From the NCBI RefSeq assembly GCF_004340665.1, contig NZ_SLWO01000002.1, positions 601,254 to 665,253 on the forward strand: a stretch of 64,000 bases of DNA. Direction: 5' to 3'. Shown piece after piece: positions 37,802 to 47,570 of this stretch; within the stretch, counting starts at the first letter, position 1; each line of letters starts with the position of its first letter. Source of the stretch: Pedobacter psychrotolerans (GTDB taxonomy: Bacteria; Bacteroidota; Bacteroidia; Sphingobacteriales; Sphingobacteriaceae). The notes beneath the pieces are model-generated. The model made no database searches, was not told the DNA's origin, and was given only the letters and a program-made list of their open reading frames with translations. The translations under genes were made by a program, and so were the position numbers.

Positions 37802-37905
37802 CTTAACTTACCCAAATTACTTTGGGATGGAATTAGCACCATATCCAATTCAGGCTGGTTGCTAAGGTTTCACAGGGCCATTCCCTCCACCTTTCTTGAT
37901 AAGCA
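37802..37905 (-). promoter_or_regulatory. SAM-I (S-box) riboswitch
   Basis: Read on the minus strand, the leader contains the S-box consensus blocks in order: CTTATCAAGAAAGGTGGAGG, then GGAATGGCCCTGTGAAACC, TTAGCAACCAGCC, GGTGCTAATTCC, and a closing GGGTAAG that can pair with the initial CTTA (P1). These match the conserved core of SAM-I, including the kink-turn and pseudoknot-forming region. It lies between a promoter at 37923-37955 and a terminator at 37734-37770, upstream of the SusC/SusD-like operon. Binding of SAM should favour termination and lower transporter expression. Confidence 0.93.
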
Positions 37906-37922
37906 TTTTAAAATAACTGCGG

Positions 37923-37955
37923 CAAAGATAATATAAAAATCATAATGACTACAAA
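37923..37955 (-). promoter_or_regulatory. Bacteroidota-type promoter for the riboswitch leader
   Basis: On the minus strand: -33 TTTG (37952-37955), 21-nt spacer, -7 TATCTTTG (37923-37930). Transcription would begin a few bases before the riboswitch aptamer. Confidence 0.75.
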
Positions 37956-38039
37956 TTCTATAGATTTTATTGAAAATATTTTTTCCATGCTTTTATGATG
38001 CTTACATTTGTCTCATTATCAATAGAGCTTAAATATCCC

Positions 38040-39302
38040 ATGAATATAAAATCATTACTATTTCTGTTACCAGCCTTTATGCTGCCGCAGATTTTACAAG
38101 CACAAACACAGAAAAAACAATCAGCTACTGCCCATAAATTAACCACATCATTTGTTCCGAATGGCAAATGGCGGGGCGTATTTGAAATTAAACCTGGTAT
38201 TGAAGTTCCCTTTAATTTTGAAATTACAAAAAGCGATGCTAAGCCTCATTTGATCTTTTTGAATGGTGAAGAACGCTTTGATGGTGGCATTGTTAAACAA
38301 ACTGCAGACTCCATTTTAGTTGCTTTGGATCAGTTTGATAATGAGCTTGCCTTTAAAATTGCAGGTGATTCGCTGGTAGGAACACTTAGGAAACAAGATG
38401 GGTCCGGTAAACCTTTGGCGGTAAATGCAAGCAGAGGTAATCCATATCGTTTCAAACCAAATGGAAAAAATGCTGCCGCAGATTTTTCTGGCAAATATGA
38501 TGTCACTTTCAAATCTTCTACAGGAAAAGATGAAAATGCAGTCGGACTGTTTAAACAAAATGGCAATAAATTAACCGGAACATTTTTAAGGGTAACGGGT
38601 GATTCGCGTTATCTGGAAGGGATAGTGGAAGGCAATGATTTTTATTTATCCAGCTTTATCGGCTCCAGTCCATCTTATTACAAAGGAAGTTTTTCAACGG
38701 ATGGATCAATAACAGGAGAAACAGTTAGTGCAAGAGGAAATACCCCCTTCACAGGAAAACAAAATCAAAATGCAGCCTTACCAGATGCCTATAAATTAAC
38801 TTTCTTAAAGGATGGTTACAAGACACTTGATTTCTCCTTTCCGGATGTAAACGGGAAAAAAGTATCGCTTAGTGATGAAAAATTTAAAAATAAGGTGGTC
38901 ATTCTTACCATTACAGGTACCTGGTGCCCAAATTGTGTTGATGAAGCTTCCTTTATTGCACCCTGGTATAAGGAAAACCGTAATCGTGGCATAGAAGTAA
39001 TTGGCATTCATTATGAAAGACAACTGGATTCAGCCTATGTACGGAAAGCTTTAACCCGATTCAGAGATAAATTTGATATTCAATATGACCAGGTTATTGC
39101 AGGCACGCCAGATAAAAAAATAGTGGCTGAATCTTTACCTGCGCTAAATAATTTCGTCTCCTTCCCAACCACTATCATCATTAATAAAAAAGGTGAAGTA
39201 GCGCAAATTCATACTGGCTACAGCGGACCGGCAACCGGAAAATATTATACTGATTTTGTAAAGGAGTTTAATACTGAAATTGATGCACTGCTAAAAGAAT
39301 AG
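38040..39302 (+). CDS. TlpA/thioredoxin-like redoxin with N-terminal lipocalin-like region
   Basis: The ATG at 38040 gives a signal peptide (MNIKSLLFLLPAFMLPQILQA). Residues ~35-255 form a beta-rich region made of two similar blocks (NGKWRGVFEIKPGIEVPF…; DFSGKYDVTFKSSTGKDENA…). The C-terminal ~160 residues are an AlkC/TlpA-type thioredoxin fold: LDFSFPDVNGKKVSL, the active site TGTWCPNCVDEA (CPNC) and SFPTTIIINKKG. It acts as a periplasmic thiol-disulfide oxidoreductase. It is divergent from the SAM-riboswitch-controlled importer; a TACATTTG -7-like box lies at 38003-38010. Confidence 0.9.
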   Translation: MNIKSLLFLLPAFMLPQILQAQTQKKQSATAHKLTTSFVPNGKWRGVFEIKPGIEVPFNFEITKSDAKPHLIFLNGEERFDGGIVKQTADSILVALDQFDNELAFKIAGDSLVGTLRKQDGSGKPLAVNASRGNPYRFKPNGKNAAADFSGKYDVTFKSSTGKDENAVGLFKQNGNKLTGTFLRVTGDSRYLEGIVEGNDFYLSSFIGSSPSYYKGSFSTDGSITGETVSARGNTPFTGKQNQNAALPDAYKLTFLKDGYKTLDFSFPDVNGKKVSLSDEKFKNKVVILTITGTWCPNCVDEASFIAPWYKENRNRGIEVIGIHYERQLDSAYVRKALTRFRDKFDIQYDQVIAGTPDKKIVAESLPALNNFVSFPTTIIINKKGEVAQIHTGYSGPATGKYYTDFVKEFNTEIDALLKE

Positions 39303-39399
39303 TTTTATTGATTAAATTATAGCGTTGCGTTTAATTTTTATAAATGTACAAAACCAGCGTTCGATTATTATTTACGTTTTTACATCATGCAGGGCGGAG

Positions 39400-39448
39400 A
39401 AGCCCCCTATCCGCCTATCGGCACCTTTCCCCTGGAAGGGAAAGGGCG
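39400..39448. repeat. Dispersed repeat fragment (third copy)
   Basis: Starts 'agccccctatccgcctatcg' and runs through CCTTTCCCCTGGAAGGGAAAGG. It matches the first ~48 bp of the repeats at 17663 and 17872. Confidence 0.85.
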
Positions 39449-39557
39449 TTACCAAGAGTTTTATTGAGGTAGGGTGTAAAACTGCTTGAACACTCAACTT
39501 CATTCGCTCGCAATCTAGTCTGAACCACAACCAAAACAGGTTAACGAAATAAATACA

Positions 39558-39590
39558 AAATAATAATCGTCAAACTAACGATTATTATTT
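39558..39590 (+). promoter_or_regulatory. 13-bp palindrome upstream of the GH51 gene (candidate operator)
   Basis: Perfect arms AAATAATAATCGT and ACGATTATTATTT around CAAACTA, 40 bp before the arabinofuranosidase ATG. There is no T-tract and no upstream gene end close by, so an operator is more likely than a terminator. A second pair, TTGGTCT (39594-39600) and AGACCAA (39624-39630), overlaps the start codon. Confidence 0.55.
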
Positions 39591-39629
39591 ATTTTGGTCT
39601 TCGCATTTTAACCAAATAACTGCAGACCA

Positions 39630-42233
39630 ATGAAGTTTCACCTTAGATTCCAATTTTTATTTGCTATAATTTTTTCTGCTGCAGCTTGTTTATTGCTGAT
39701 GTCAACCGATTTAATGGCAAAGGAAAATAAATTAACAGATGAGCCAGATTCTGCTTATCTCTTTTCTTATAATGCGAATGGCTTGCGCTTCGCCTGGAGT
39801 CGTGATCAAACCAACTGGACATCAATTGGTAAAGGATACCTGTTTTTAAAAAGCGATTATGGTAGGTGGGGAAGTGAAAAAAAGATGATTTCACCTTATG
39901 TGATCAGGGGCCGGAATGGTGAATGGGTTTGTGCATGGAGTTTAAATGATCAAACCAATCAGTTTGCAATAGCCACTTCAAAAAACTTAATTAACTGGGG
40001 CCCTCAGCATTATCCATACGTTGCGATGGGAAAGAATGTACTTAAGCCTGTTGTGAATTTTGATCAACTGAAAGATGAATATACCATTACTTATGCGGAT
40101 GTAGAAGGCAAACATTTCCAAACCAAAACAAAGGATTTCATTACTTATGAAAAAGCTGTTGAAGTACCACTATCTGCATTTAATGATAGCAATAAAACAG
40201 CAAATATTTCAGGTAGTACCATTGGGCAATCTCATCGCGTGGCCTGGTCAGTAATAAAAGACCTTCAACAGGCCTATGATTTACAGCAATATAAAGCCAA
40301 ACAAAACAGTGAAACCACAAAAGATGATGCACAAAGATTCGCTGGATTAAAACCTGTTGATGCTAAAATCACCATTGATTCAAAAGGTGCAAAAGCAATC
40401 AGTAACATGCTTACCGGTATCTTTTTTGAAGATATCAATTATGCTGCAGACGGAGGCCTTTATGCGGAATTGATCCAGAACAGAGGTTTTGAGTATAATC
40501 CCAGTGATAAATCTTTCAATGATAAAAATTGGAACAGCAGTTTTGCGTGGAAGTTAAAAGGTGAACAGACAATTTTCACAGTAGATTCAATTGCCCCCAT
40601 TCATCAAAACAATCCGCATTATGCAGTTTTAGATGTTAAAGTTGCTGGCGCCGCATTAACTAATACAGGTTTTGATGGGATAGCTGTTAAAAAAGGAGAT
40701 GCTTATCTTTTTTCTGCTTTCAGCAAGCAATTGGCTGGGCTTACTTCTGATTTTGAAGTGCGTTTGGTCAGCAATACAAAAGGTATTCTAGCTAAACTTA
40801 CTTTAAAAAATACCACTTCCTGGAAAAAAGTGAGTGCTACTTTCTATCCATCAGCAGATGCAACAGATGCCAGACTAGAAATCATTCCACTGGCTACGGG
40901 AAAATTTGCTTTTGACATGGTTTCCTTATTCCCTCAGAAAACATTTAAAGGGCATAAAAATGGCTTAAGAGCTGATCTTGCGACATTAATTGCCGATATC
41001 CACCCTAAATTCGTTCGCTTTCCTGGCGGATGTTTAGCCCATGGAGATGGCATTCAGAATATTTACAAATGGAAAAACACGATCGGTGCTTTAGAAACAC
41101 GGAAACCAGACCGCAACCTTTGGGGCTATCATCAAACCATGGGATTAGGCTATTTTGAATACTTCCAGTTTTGCGAAGACATTGGTGCGGCCCCTGTTCC
41201 GGTAATTGCCGCAGCAGTACCTTGCCAAAATTCAGGCACAGGTGGTGGCGGTCAGCAAGGCGGGATCCCGATGGAAGAGATGGACCAGTATATTCAGGAT
41301 ATTGTAGATTTGGTAGAATATGCCAATGGCGGTGTGAATACCACATGGGGCAAAAAAAGAGCTGAAGCAGGTCACCCGAAACCCTTTAATTTAAAATATA
41401 TCGGGATTGGAAATGAAGATCAGATTACCCAGGTATTTAAAGAACGCTTTACGATGATTTATCAGGCACTGCGAAAAAAACATCCTGAAATTACCATTAT
41501 TGGTACGGCAGGTCCATTTTTTGAAGGTACAGATTATGAGGAAGGCTGGAAAATTGCCACAGATTTAAAAGTCCCGATTATTGATGAACACTATTATCAG
41601 TCGCCCGGATGGTTTATCAACAACCAAAATTTTTACGATCAGTATGATAGGTTGAAATCAAAAGTTTATTTAGGTGAATATGCTGCAAGTTTACCCGGAG
41701 GAAATAAAACCAACCTGGAAACGGCTTTGGCTGAAGCTTTATATTTAACCTCACTGGAGAGGAATGGAGATATAGTCAGCATGGCTTCTTACGCACCGCT
41801 GATTGCAAAAGAAGGACATACGCAATGGAATCCGGATTTAATTTATTTCAACAACAGCGAAGTTAAACCAACCACAGGTTATTTTGTGCAACAACTTTAT
41901 GGTAGCCATGCCGGTGATCAGTATCTTCCTGGAGAAATAAAATTATCAAATGATCAGGATCAGGTGAGTAAACGAATTGCTTTTTCGGTTGTGAAAAATA
42001 CCAAAACCAACGAACTTTTCGTCAAGTTGGTTAACCTGTTGCCTGTTGAAGTGAATACTACGCTAGATCTGGGCGGTCAGTTTAAGAGCGATAATATGGT
42101 TTTAAAAACAGAGATTTCTGGTAATCCATCAGAGCGACTGATCAAACCAGTCACTTCAAACGTAAATGTAAATGATGTATTAAAACTTCCGGCTTATTCT
42201 TTTACCGTGTTGAAGATTAAGCTGAGGGAATAA
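39630..42233 (+). CDS. GH51-type alpha-L-arabinofuranosidase with N-terminal five-blade-like region and CBM
   Basis: An 867-residue secreted enzyme that releases arabinose from plant arabinans and arabinoxylans. After the signal peptide, residues ~45-235 resemble a beta-propeller/GH43-like module (GEWVCAWSLNDQTNQFAIAT). A CBM4/9-like beta-sandwich follows at ~330-430, inserted after the GH51 start (TGIFFEDINYAADGGLYAEL). The barrel includes HPKFVRFPGG, the acid/base Glu in KYIGIGNEDQ and the nucleophile Glu in VYLGEYAAS. The C-terminal beta domain ends YSFTVLKIKL. It stands alone under its own promoter with a palindrome; no SusC/D pair is next to it. Confidence 0.92.
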   Translation: MKFHLRFQFLFAIIFSAAACLLLMSTDLMAKENKLTDEPDSAYLFSYNANGLRFAWSRDQTNWTSIGKGYLFLKSDYGRWGSEKKMISPYVIRGRNGEWVCAWSLNDQTNQFAIATSKNLINWGPQHYPYVAMGKNVLKPVVNFDQLKDEYTITYADVEGKHFQTKTKDFITYEKAVEVPLSAFNDSNKTANISGSTIGQSHRVAWSVIKDLQQAYDLQQYKAKQNSETTKDDAQRFAGLKPVDAKITIDSKGAKAISNMLTGIFFEDINYAADGGLYAELIQNRGFEYNPSDKSFNDKNWNSSFAWKLKGEQTIFTVDSIAPIHQNNPHYAVLDVKVAGAALTNTGFDGIAVKKGDAYLFSAFSKQLAGLTSDFEVRLVSNTKGILAKLTLKNTTSWKKVSATFYPSADATDARLEIIPLATGKFAFDMVSLFPQKTFKGHKNGLRADLATLIADIHPKFVRFPGGCLAHGDGIQNIYKWKNTIGALETRKPDRNLWGYHQTMGLGYFEYFQFCEDIGAAPVPVIAAAVPCQNSGTGGGGQQGGIPMEEMDQYIQDIVDLVEYANGGVNTTWGKKRAEAGHPKPFNLKYIGIGNEDQITQVFKERFTMIYQALRKKHPEITIIGTAGPFFEGTDYEEGWKIATDLKVPIIDEHYYQSPGWFINNQNFYDQYDRLKSKVYLGEYAASLPGGNKTNLETALAEALYLTSLERNGDIVSMASYAPLIAKEGHTQWNPDLIYFNNSEVKPTTGYFVQQLYGSHAGDQYLPGEIKLSNDQDQVSKRIAFSVVKNTKTNELFVKLVNLLPVEVNTTLDLGGQFKSDNMVLKTEISGNPSERLIKPVTSNVNVNDVLKLPAYSFTVLKIKLRE

Positions 42234-42282
42234 AATTTAGCGACTTAATTCCTTTTGAATCATCCTTTTGAACCCACGAAGA

Positions 42283-42829
42283 GTCGTCCTCCTGAACTTG
42301 ATTCAGGAACTTATCAAAATAGTTGCTGAAATAAATTCAGCATGACGATTCGCTTAGTATAGCTCTTCAAAAAATTCGTCATTGCGAAGCAGATTCTTCA
42401 TCTGATGAAGCAATCTCTATCAAAGCAATCTTCAAAATAGATTGCTTCCCTGAAAGGTCGGGGCAGGCTGTCGTGCCTCCTCGCAAGGACCATCCTGTTT
42501 GGGGATTGTCTTCCTGAACTCACGAAAGGATCGTCCTCCTGAACTTGATTCAGGATCTTACCAAATAGTTGCTGAAATAAATTCAGCATGACGATTTGCT
42601 TAGTAAAAGCTCTTCAAAAAATTCGTCATTGCGAAGCAGATTCTTCATCTGCTGAAGCAATCTCTATCAAAGAAATCTTCAAAATAGATTGCTTCCCCGA
42701 AAGGTCGGGGCAGGCTGTCGTGCCTTCTCGCAAGGACGATCCTGCTTGGGATTGTCTTCCTGAACTTGATTCAGGAACTTACCAAATAGTTGCTGAAATA
42801 AATTCAGCATGACGATTCGTTTAGTGAAT
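42283..42829. repeat. Dispersed intergenic repeat, 2.3 tandem units of ~247 bp
   Basis: 'cctgaacttgattcagga' recurs at 42291, 42538 and 42759. Each unit also holds 'tgctgaaataaattcagca' (palindromic), 'cgtcattgcgaagcagattc' and 'gattgcttccc', with a GGTCGGGGCAGG block. There is no ORF. It is the 'attgcttc…cgcaatgacg' class common in Bacteroidota intergenic DNA. Confidence 0.85.
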
Positions 42830-42892
42830 CCTCCTTTTTAATGACTAATGCCCTGGACTTACGACTCCAGACTGAAGACTCACAACTCCAAA

Positions 42893-45346
42893 CTACCCCC
42901 CTGCTCTATTTTTAATATCATCGGTAGCAGTATTTCTGGATCTTGCAGACTTCACATTTTGATTGCCAAAGTTATAGCTGATGTTAAAAGAAGCTCTTCT
43001 ATTGATATAATTATTCTGAGCTCTTAAATTAACATTCTGATAGTCTAAAGTACCTTTCCAGTAATTGGTGGCAAAAATATCATCAATATTTAATTTAAAC
43101 TTTAGGTTTTTATTCAGGAAGCTTTTCTGCACACCCGTATTTAATGCATATTGATAAATGATGGTTTTTTCCAGCCCCCTCACTCTTGGAGAATTTAGCC
43201 AGAAATTGGTTTCGATGGTCCAGTTATGAGCCAGTGTTATAGAACTGGTGATATTGAAATTATAAGATACTTTGCTTAGTACAAAAGGTGCACCTTCTAA
43301 GTTGTTATCATTAAATTTATTATAAAAGAGATTAAAATTGTTTTGCAAATTCCACCATTTGGTAACTGCCAAAGGGAAATATAAACCCGCAGAATAGTAT
43401 TCACCACTTCCAATATTACCTTGACCAACGGTAACAATTCTGGTGCTGTCATTTTGCGCCGTTTTACTATCTAATATTAAATCTTTAATTTTTGAATATC
43501 CCAGAGAAAAAGATAGCCCACTTTTATAACTGTAGCTAACTTCGAAATTATTAGTAAACTGCGGTTTTAAATATGGATTTCCTTGTTGTATGGTATAAGG
43601 ATCCATATAAAAATTAAAAGGATTTAATTGCTGGTAATTGGGTCTATCAATCCGTCTGCCATAGGTGTAACGCAGATTACTACTCTCCGAAATTTTCTGA
43701 TTAACGAAAACTGTTGGAAACAAAGACAGGTATTTTTGATCTGACACCGTATTATTGGTGATTAAAGCTCCGGTGGCATTTGTATATTCAGCCCTTAATC
43801 CAGCCTGAATTTGGAATTTTCCTAAATCTTTAGACACGTTTGCATAGGCTGCATTAACATTTTCTTTATAAATAAAATGGTTGCTCTGGCCTGCAATATT
43901 CTGCCACTCATTATTTAAGAAAGTAGAAGATAAAAAATTATTGTTGGTTTTAACAAAGCTACTTTTCAAGCCAGTTTCTAATTTGGCTGTTTTCGAAATT
44001 GGCCATGTAAAATCCGCTTTGGCGGCAAAGATATCAATATTGGTTTTGCTATCGTTTTTGATAATGGTTTGATTATAAACGGCTCCAGCTTCATTAAAGA
44101 AATTTGTATTAAAATTTTCAAGTCCGGTGTAATCGAAGCCTGAATAGTCGGCATCAAAATTTAAACTGGCACCTTCTTTTTTAAATTCATGTTTAATGTT
44201 AAAATTTGCACTATAATTTTTATTGGGCGTATTGGCATCCGAATTTAAAATAAGCGAATTATTGCTTACTGCCCCAGACTGAACTTCATTGATAAAAGTC
44301 TGAGAAAAATTATCCAGTTTGCGGGTACTCGTATTGCCATCCAGCATTACGCCAATAGTTGTTTTTTCACTGACATAATAATCAGCACCCAGTTTAGCTG
44401 CTAATCTGGAACCAGTATATATTTTTTGAAAATTTTGATTGAAGGCACTTTGCAAGCCACCAGAATTTGTAGTTCTCTCTAAAAACAGGTTAGAGAAGTT
44501 GTTATTTTTTGATGCATTGGCATTGCTGTAAAAGTTCCATTTTTCGTTCCTATTGTTGATGTTAAAATTCAGATCAGAACCGTAAATATTTTTTGGCAAG
44601 TTTGCCATGATGGCATTGCGATAAGTTGATGAAACACTTCCGTTGGTACCAAAGGCTTTATTCTTTTTTAATTTAATATTAATGATTCCTGCGTTTCCTG
44701 CAGCATCATATTTGGATGACGGATTGGTAATAATTTCTATGGTGGAAATTTGACTGCTATTTAAACTCCCCAAATAAACGGCTAAATCTGCTCCCGATAG
44801 AAAATTATTCTTTCCATCAATCATCACCATTACACCCGATTTATTATTTAATAAAATCTGATCGTTTTGCTTATCAACCTGTACGCCTGGTGCCTTCTCC
44901 AGAAGTTCCAATGCTGTACTTCCTGATGAAACAATACTGTTTTCTATATTCAGCACTGTTTTATCTATCTGATGTTCAATAAACGGTTTCTTAACTGATA
45001 CACTAACGTCATTCAACTGCTTAGTTAAACTTTGAAGGGTTATAGCAGGCATGTTTAGATTACCATTCAATAAGAACTTATCGGTTTTCTTTGTTTTATA
45101 CCCAACAATAGAAACCGATAGGATATAAGTTCCCTCTTTTAACTGCTTAATTTCATAAGCACCATCCAGATTCGTTGTCACTGTTTTCACCAAACTGGTA
45201 TCAGGAAAATTTAAAAGTCTGACGATTGCAAATGGCACTGTAACAGCCTTTTCATCTATAACTTTTCCTGTTATTTGAGGTGAATTTTGGGCAAAGGAAA
45301 CCCCGCACACCATCAGGCATGTCATTAACGTAAATAATATTTTCAT
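42893..45346 (-). CDS. TonB-dependent receptor, outer-membrane beta-barrel (OMP_b-brl_3) type
   Basis: 817 residues with signal peptide to ~19 (CGVSFA). A CarboxypepD_reg-like domain (ITGKVIDEKAVTVPFAIVRL) covers ~22-105. The plug-like part carries STALELLEKAPGVQVDKQND and GVMVMIDGKNNFLSGADL. The long barrel ends RASFNISYNFGNQNVKSARS. The tail past the last strand (ARSRNTATDDIKNRAGG) is longer than usual. The absence of a SusD or DUF4249 partner fits this receptor class, often involved in small-molecule or siderophore import. It lies downstream of the PadR/PspC operon on the same strand. Confidence 0.92.
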   Translation of the reverse strand: MKILFTLMTCLMVCGVSFAQNSPQITGKVIDEKAVTVPFAIVRLLNFPDTSLVKTVTTNLDGAYEIKQLKEGTYILSVSIVGYKTKKTDKFLLNGNLNMPAITLQSLTKQLNDVSVSVKKPFIEHQIDKTVLNIENSIVSSGSTALELLEKAPGVQVDKQNDQILLNNKSGVMVMIDGKNNFLSGADLAVYLGSLNSSQISTIEIITNPSSKYDAAGNAGIINIKLKKNKAFGTNGSVSSTYRNAIMANLPKNIYGSDLNFNINNRNEKWNFYSNANASKNNNFSNLFLERTTNSGGLQSAFNQNFQKIYTGSRLAAKLGADYYVSEKTTIGVMLDGNTSTRKLDNFSQTFINEVQSGAVSNNSLILNSDANTPNKNYSANFNIKHEFKKEGASLNFDADYSGFDYTGLENFNTNFFNEAGAVYNQTIIKNDSKTNIDIFAAKADFTWPISKTAKLETGLKSSFVKTNNNFLSSTFLNNEWQNIAGQSNHFIYKENVNAAYANVSKDLGKFQIQAGLRAEYTNATGALITNNTVSDQKYLSLFPTVFVNQKISESSNLRYTYGRRIDRPNYQQLNPFNFYMDPYTIQQGNPYLKPQFTNNFEVSYSYKSGLSFSLGYSKIKDLILDSKTAQNDSTRIVTVGQGNIGSGEYYSAGLYFPLAVTKWWNLQNNFNLFYNKFNDNNLEGAPFVLSKVSYNFNITSSITLAHNWTIETNFWLNSPRVRGLEKTIIYQYALNTGVQKSFLNKNLKFKLNIDDIFATNYWKGTLDYQNVNLRAQNNYINRRASFNISYNFGNQNVKSARSRNTATDDIKNRAGG

Positions 45347-45453
45347 GGTTTTTTTAACTTTTATTAAAACTGTAGTGTAGCGGAGATATTTTATTTATTC
45401 ATATGTTCATTTAAAAAATCTCCGCTTTGGCGGGAATAACAATCAGGTACGTT

Positions 45454-47208
45454 TTAACGATATTTACGATCTTCAGGATTAATGCCCAATTCTTCTTTCA
45501 ATTCCCTGATTCTATTTAGGATAGAATCCTGCTTAAGTGTATCAACAGGTCTATTTTTTTGCGAAAGTTCTAAATCATGCAGTTCATCTTCAAGTTTTTG
45601 CTTATTTATCGCTTCTTCCTTTAACTGAGCGATGCATTTCAAGCCATCCTCTGTCATGATCCAAGAAGTGTAATCATTTTTGTCGCCTTCCTTTTCGCCA
45701 CAATCCCAGGTTCCATAATTATTTACATACCTGTATGAATCTTCTTTTAAGATCACTTTTGTACCAACTGGAATTTCAAGTTGTAAGCGAACTTCCTGGT
45801 TTCTCCAAATGGTTCCCTTTCGGAGCTGAAAACGTGGATTAAAAACTATTGTCGAATCTTTTAGGCTGTATTTATAATCTATATTCTGTGCGTTTTGTAA
45901 GGCACTTTGAAAAGTTTTACCCTGAGATTCATATTTTTGTATCAGGCGTGTAGCATTTGTAGCACCTCTTTCAATATCAATACGGATATTATTTGGCATC
46001 ACGAAAGGTCCGTTTTCAAAATCATCAGTCACAATTTGCCTATTTTCATTGGCCTCAATATGATAAGTAATACTGTCTGCTTTGCTAAAATATTTACTTC
46101 TGTCAATATCAATAATATAAGTTTTAAAAGTCTTCAAATCAGCAGTCTGCGTTAATTCTGCATGTTGTTTAAATTCAGAAGAAATTTTTGCGGCCTGGTA
46201 ACCAGCAGTAGCCACACCACCTAACCAAATGATCAGTAGCGCAAAAGAAAGTGTTTTGTTAATGGCTTGCTTATTAAAGGCAACACGGATGGAGAATAAT
46301 ACAAGTGCTAAAATCGGAATAAATAATACGAGAAAAGCACTGAACAAAATCACACCTCTGTTGCCATCATTAATGATTGAAAAAGGGAAAGAATCATAAA
46401 TGCTCGAATCCCAAAAGCCTTGAAAAGCGGCGGTGGTAATAATGAGCATCAGTAATAAAAATGCCCCAAATACAATGATGAAACCAGCTATTACCTTAAA
46501 TAATATTTTCCCTGATCCAGATATAAACCTACCGATCCATTCAAAAAACTCACCAATTACCATTCCGAAGCGGGCAAATAAGGGTTGAGCATGTCTGTTC
46601 ACTTCACCTAAACGATCTTTAACAGCTTGCAATTCTTCATCCAAATTCTTTTGAAAACCTTGCAAGTTTGCTGGTTCGCCTTTCATTTCCATCTTTTCCA
46701 AGCGGGATTTTGCTTTAGGCATGATGATCCAGAGTATAGCGTAAACCAGAATTCCGAATCCACCTAGAAACGCCATTAGCAACACCGCCACCCTAATCCA
46801 TTTGGCGTCGGTATTTAAAAAATGAGCAATTCCTGAACAAACGCCGGCCACTACCCTATCATCCATATCCCGGTATAATTTCTTTTCGGCATACTGGTGT
46901 TGGTAAGCAGATTGTAATACAGGCTCCTCTTCATTTTCCTCAACAGTATCAAAATCTTTAACGCGTCCCATTTGGGCAACCACATGCTGAACATCGACTG
47001 TATCAACCACTTGTTTCTTCTGCTCTTCCAACTGCTCCGTTAATAATTCTGCAATGCGATTTTCGATGTCAGTCACAATCTCCAAATCATCTGCATGATT
47101 GGCAAAATATTGCTTGACTTCATTAAGATAAGTCTTTAAAATATCGTAGGCGCTTTCTTCGATGTGAATGATCGTATTTCCTATATTGATGATGATGGTC
47201 TTTTCCAT
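45454..47208 (-). CDS. PspC-domain membrane protein
   Basis: 584 residues. The N-terminal ~100 residues are soluble (IHIEESAYDILKTYLNEVKQYFANHADD). The PspC domain covers ~110-170 (YRDMDDRVVAGVCSGIAHFL, then IRVAVLLMAFLGGFGILVYAILWIIMP). Three more membrane segments lie at ~235-345 and a C-terminal soluble region follows with a coiled-coil-like end (LKEEAINKQKLEDELHDLELSQ). It begins 13 bp after the PadR gene, so the regulator probably controls it. Known in Bacteroidota as a phage-shock-type envelope stress component; exact role unknown. Confidence 0.9.
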   Translation of the reverse strand: MEKTIIINIGNTIIHIEESAYDILKTYLNEVKQYFANHADDLEIVTDIENRIAELLTEQLEEQKKQVVDTVDVQHVVAQMGRVKDFDTVEENEEEPVLQSAYQHQYAEKKLYRDMDDRVVAGVCSGIAHFLNTDAKWIRVAVLLMAFLGGFGILVYAILWIIMPKAKSRLEKMEMKGEPANLQGFQKNLDEELQAVKDRLGEVNRHAQPLFARFGMVIGEFFEWIGRFISGSGKILFKVIAGFIIVFGAFLLLMLIITTAAFQGFWDSSIYDSFPFSIINDGNRGVILFSAFLVLFIPILALVLFSIRVAFNKQAINKTLSFALLIIWLGGVATAGYQAAKISSEFKQHAELTQTADLKTFKTYIIDIDRSKYFSKADSITYHIEANENRQIVTDDFENGPFVMPNNIRIDIERGATNATRLIQKYESQGKTFQSALQNAQNIDYKYSLKDSTIVFNPRFQLRKGTIWRNQEVRLQLEIPVGTKVILKEDSYRYVNNYGTWDCGEKEGDKNDYTSWIMTEDGLKCIAQLKEEAINKQKLEDELHDLELSQKNRPVDTLKQDSILNRIRELKEELGINPEDRKYR

Positions 47209-47221
47209 TTCCTTTTTTGCG

Positions 47222-47566
47222 TTATGAGGTTGTTGAATTGGCGCCGCTTTGTGATATGCCTACAGCATAAGCAAGCTCTTGCCAGGTTTGATCTAATTTT
47301 GATAAAATTTCCCGACCAACATCTGTTAAGGTATAATATTTTCGGGGCGGACCTGAGGTAGATTCTACCCAGTTGTAGCTTAATAAACCATTGTTTTTAA
47401 GCCTGGTTAATAATGGATAAAGTGTTCCCTCTACCACCAGCAATTTTGCCGAGCGTAATTCAGCAATAATATCTGAAGCATAAATCTCGCCCCGGGAGAT
47501 GATTGATAAAACACAGTATTCCAGAATTCCTTTCCGCATTTGCGTTTGCGTATTTTCTGCTATCAT
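47222..47566 (-). CDS. PadR-family transcriptional regulator
   Basis: A 114-residue PadR winged-helix repressor. The start MIAENTQTQMRKGILEYCVLS leads to the winged helix (IISRGEIYASDIIAELRSAK, VVEGTLYPLLTRLKNNGLL) and the wing (SGPPRKYYTLTDVGREIL). A short C-terminal helix for dimerisation follows. It is the first gene of an operon with the PspC-domain gene. A near-perfect operator palindrome overlaps its own -33 element, which supports negative autoregulation. Confidence 0.95.
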   Translation of the reverse strand: MIAENTQTQMRKGILEYCVLSIISRGEIYASDIIAELRSAKLLVVEGTLYPLLTRLKNNGLLSYNWVESTSGPPRKYYTLTDVGREILSKLDQTWQELAYAVGISQSGANSTTS

Positions 47567-47570
47567 AATA

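Noticed and set aside
41005..41346. 113-residue minus-strand frame inside the GH51 gene
   Set aside because: Shadow of the real coding frame; it lies fully inside a well-supported enzyme gene.
42588..42812. 74-residue ORF on the plus strand
   Set aside because: It is translated from the tandem repeat 42283-42829, and a matching frame occurs in the other unit; no protein-like features.
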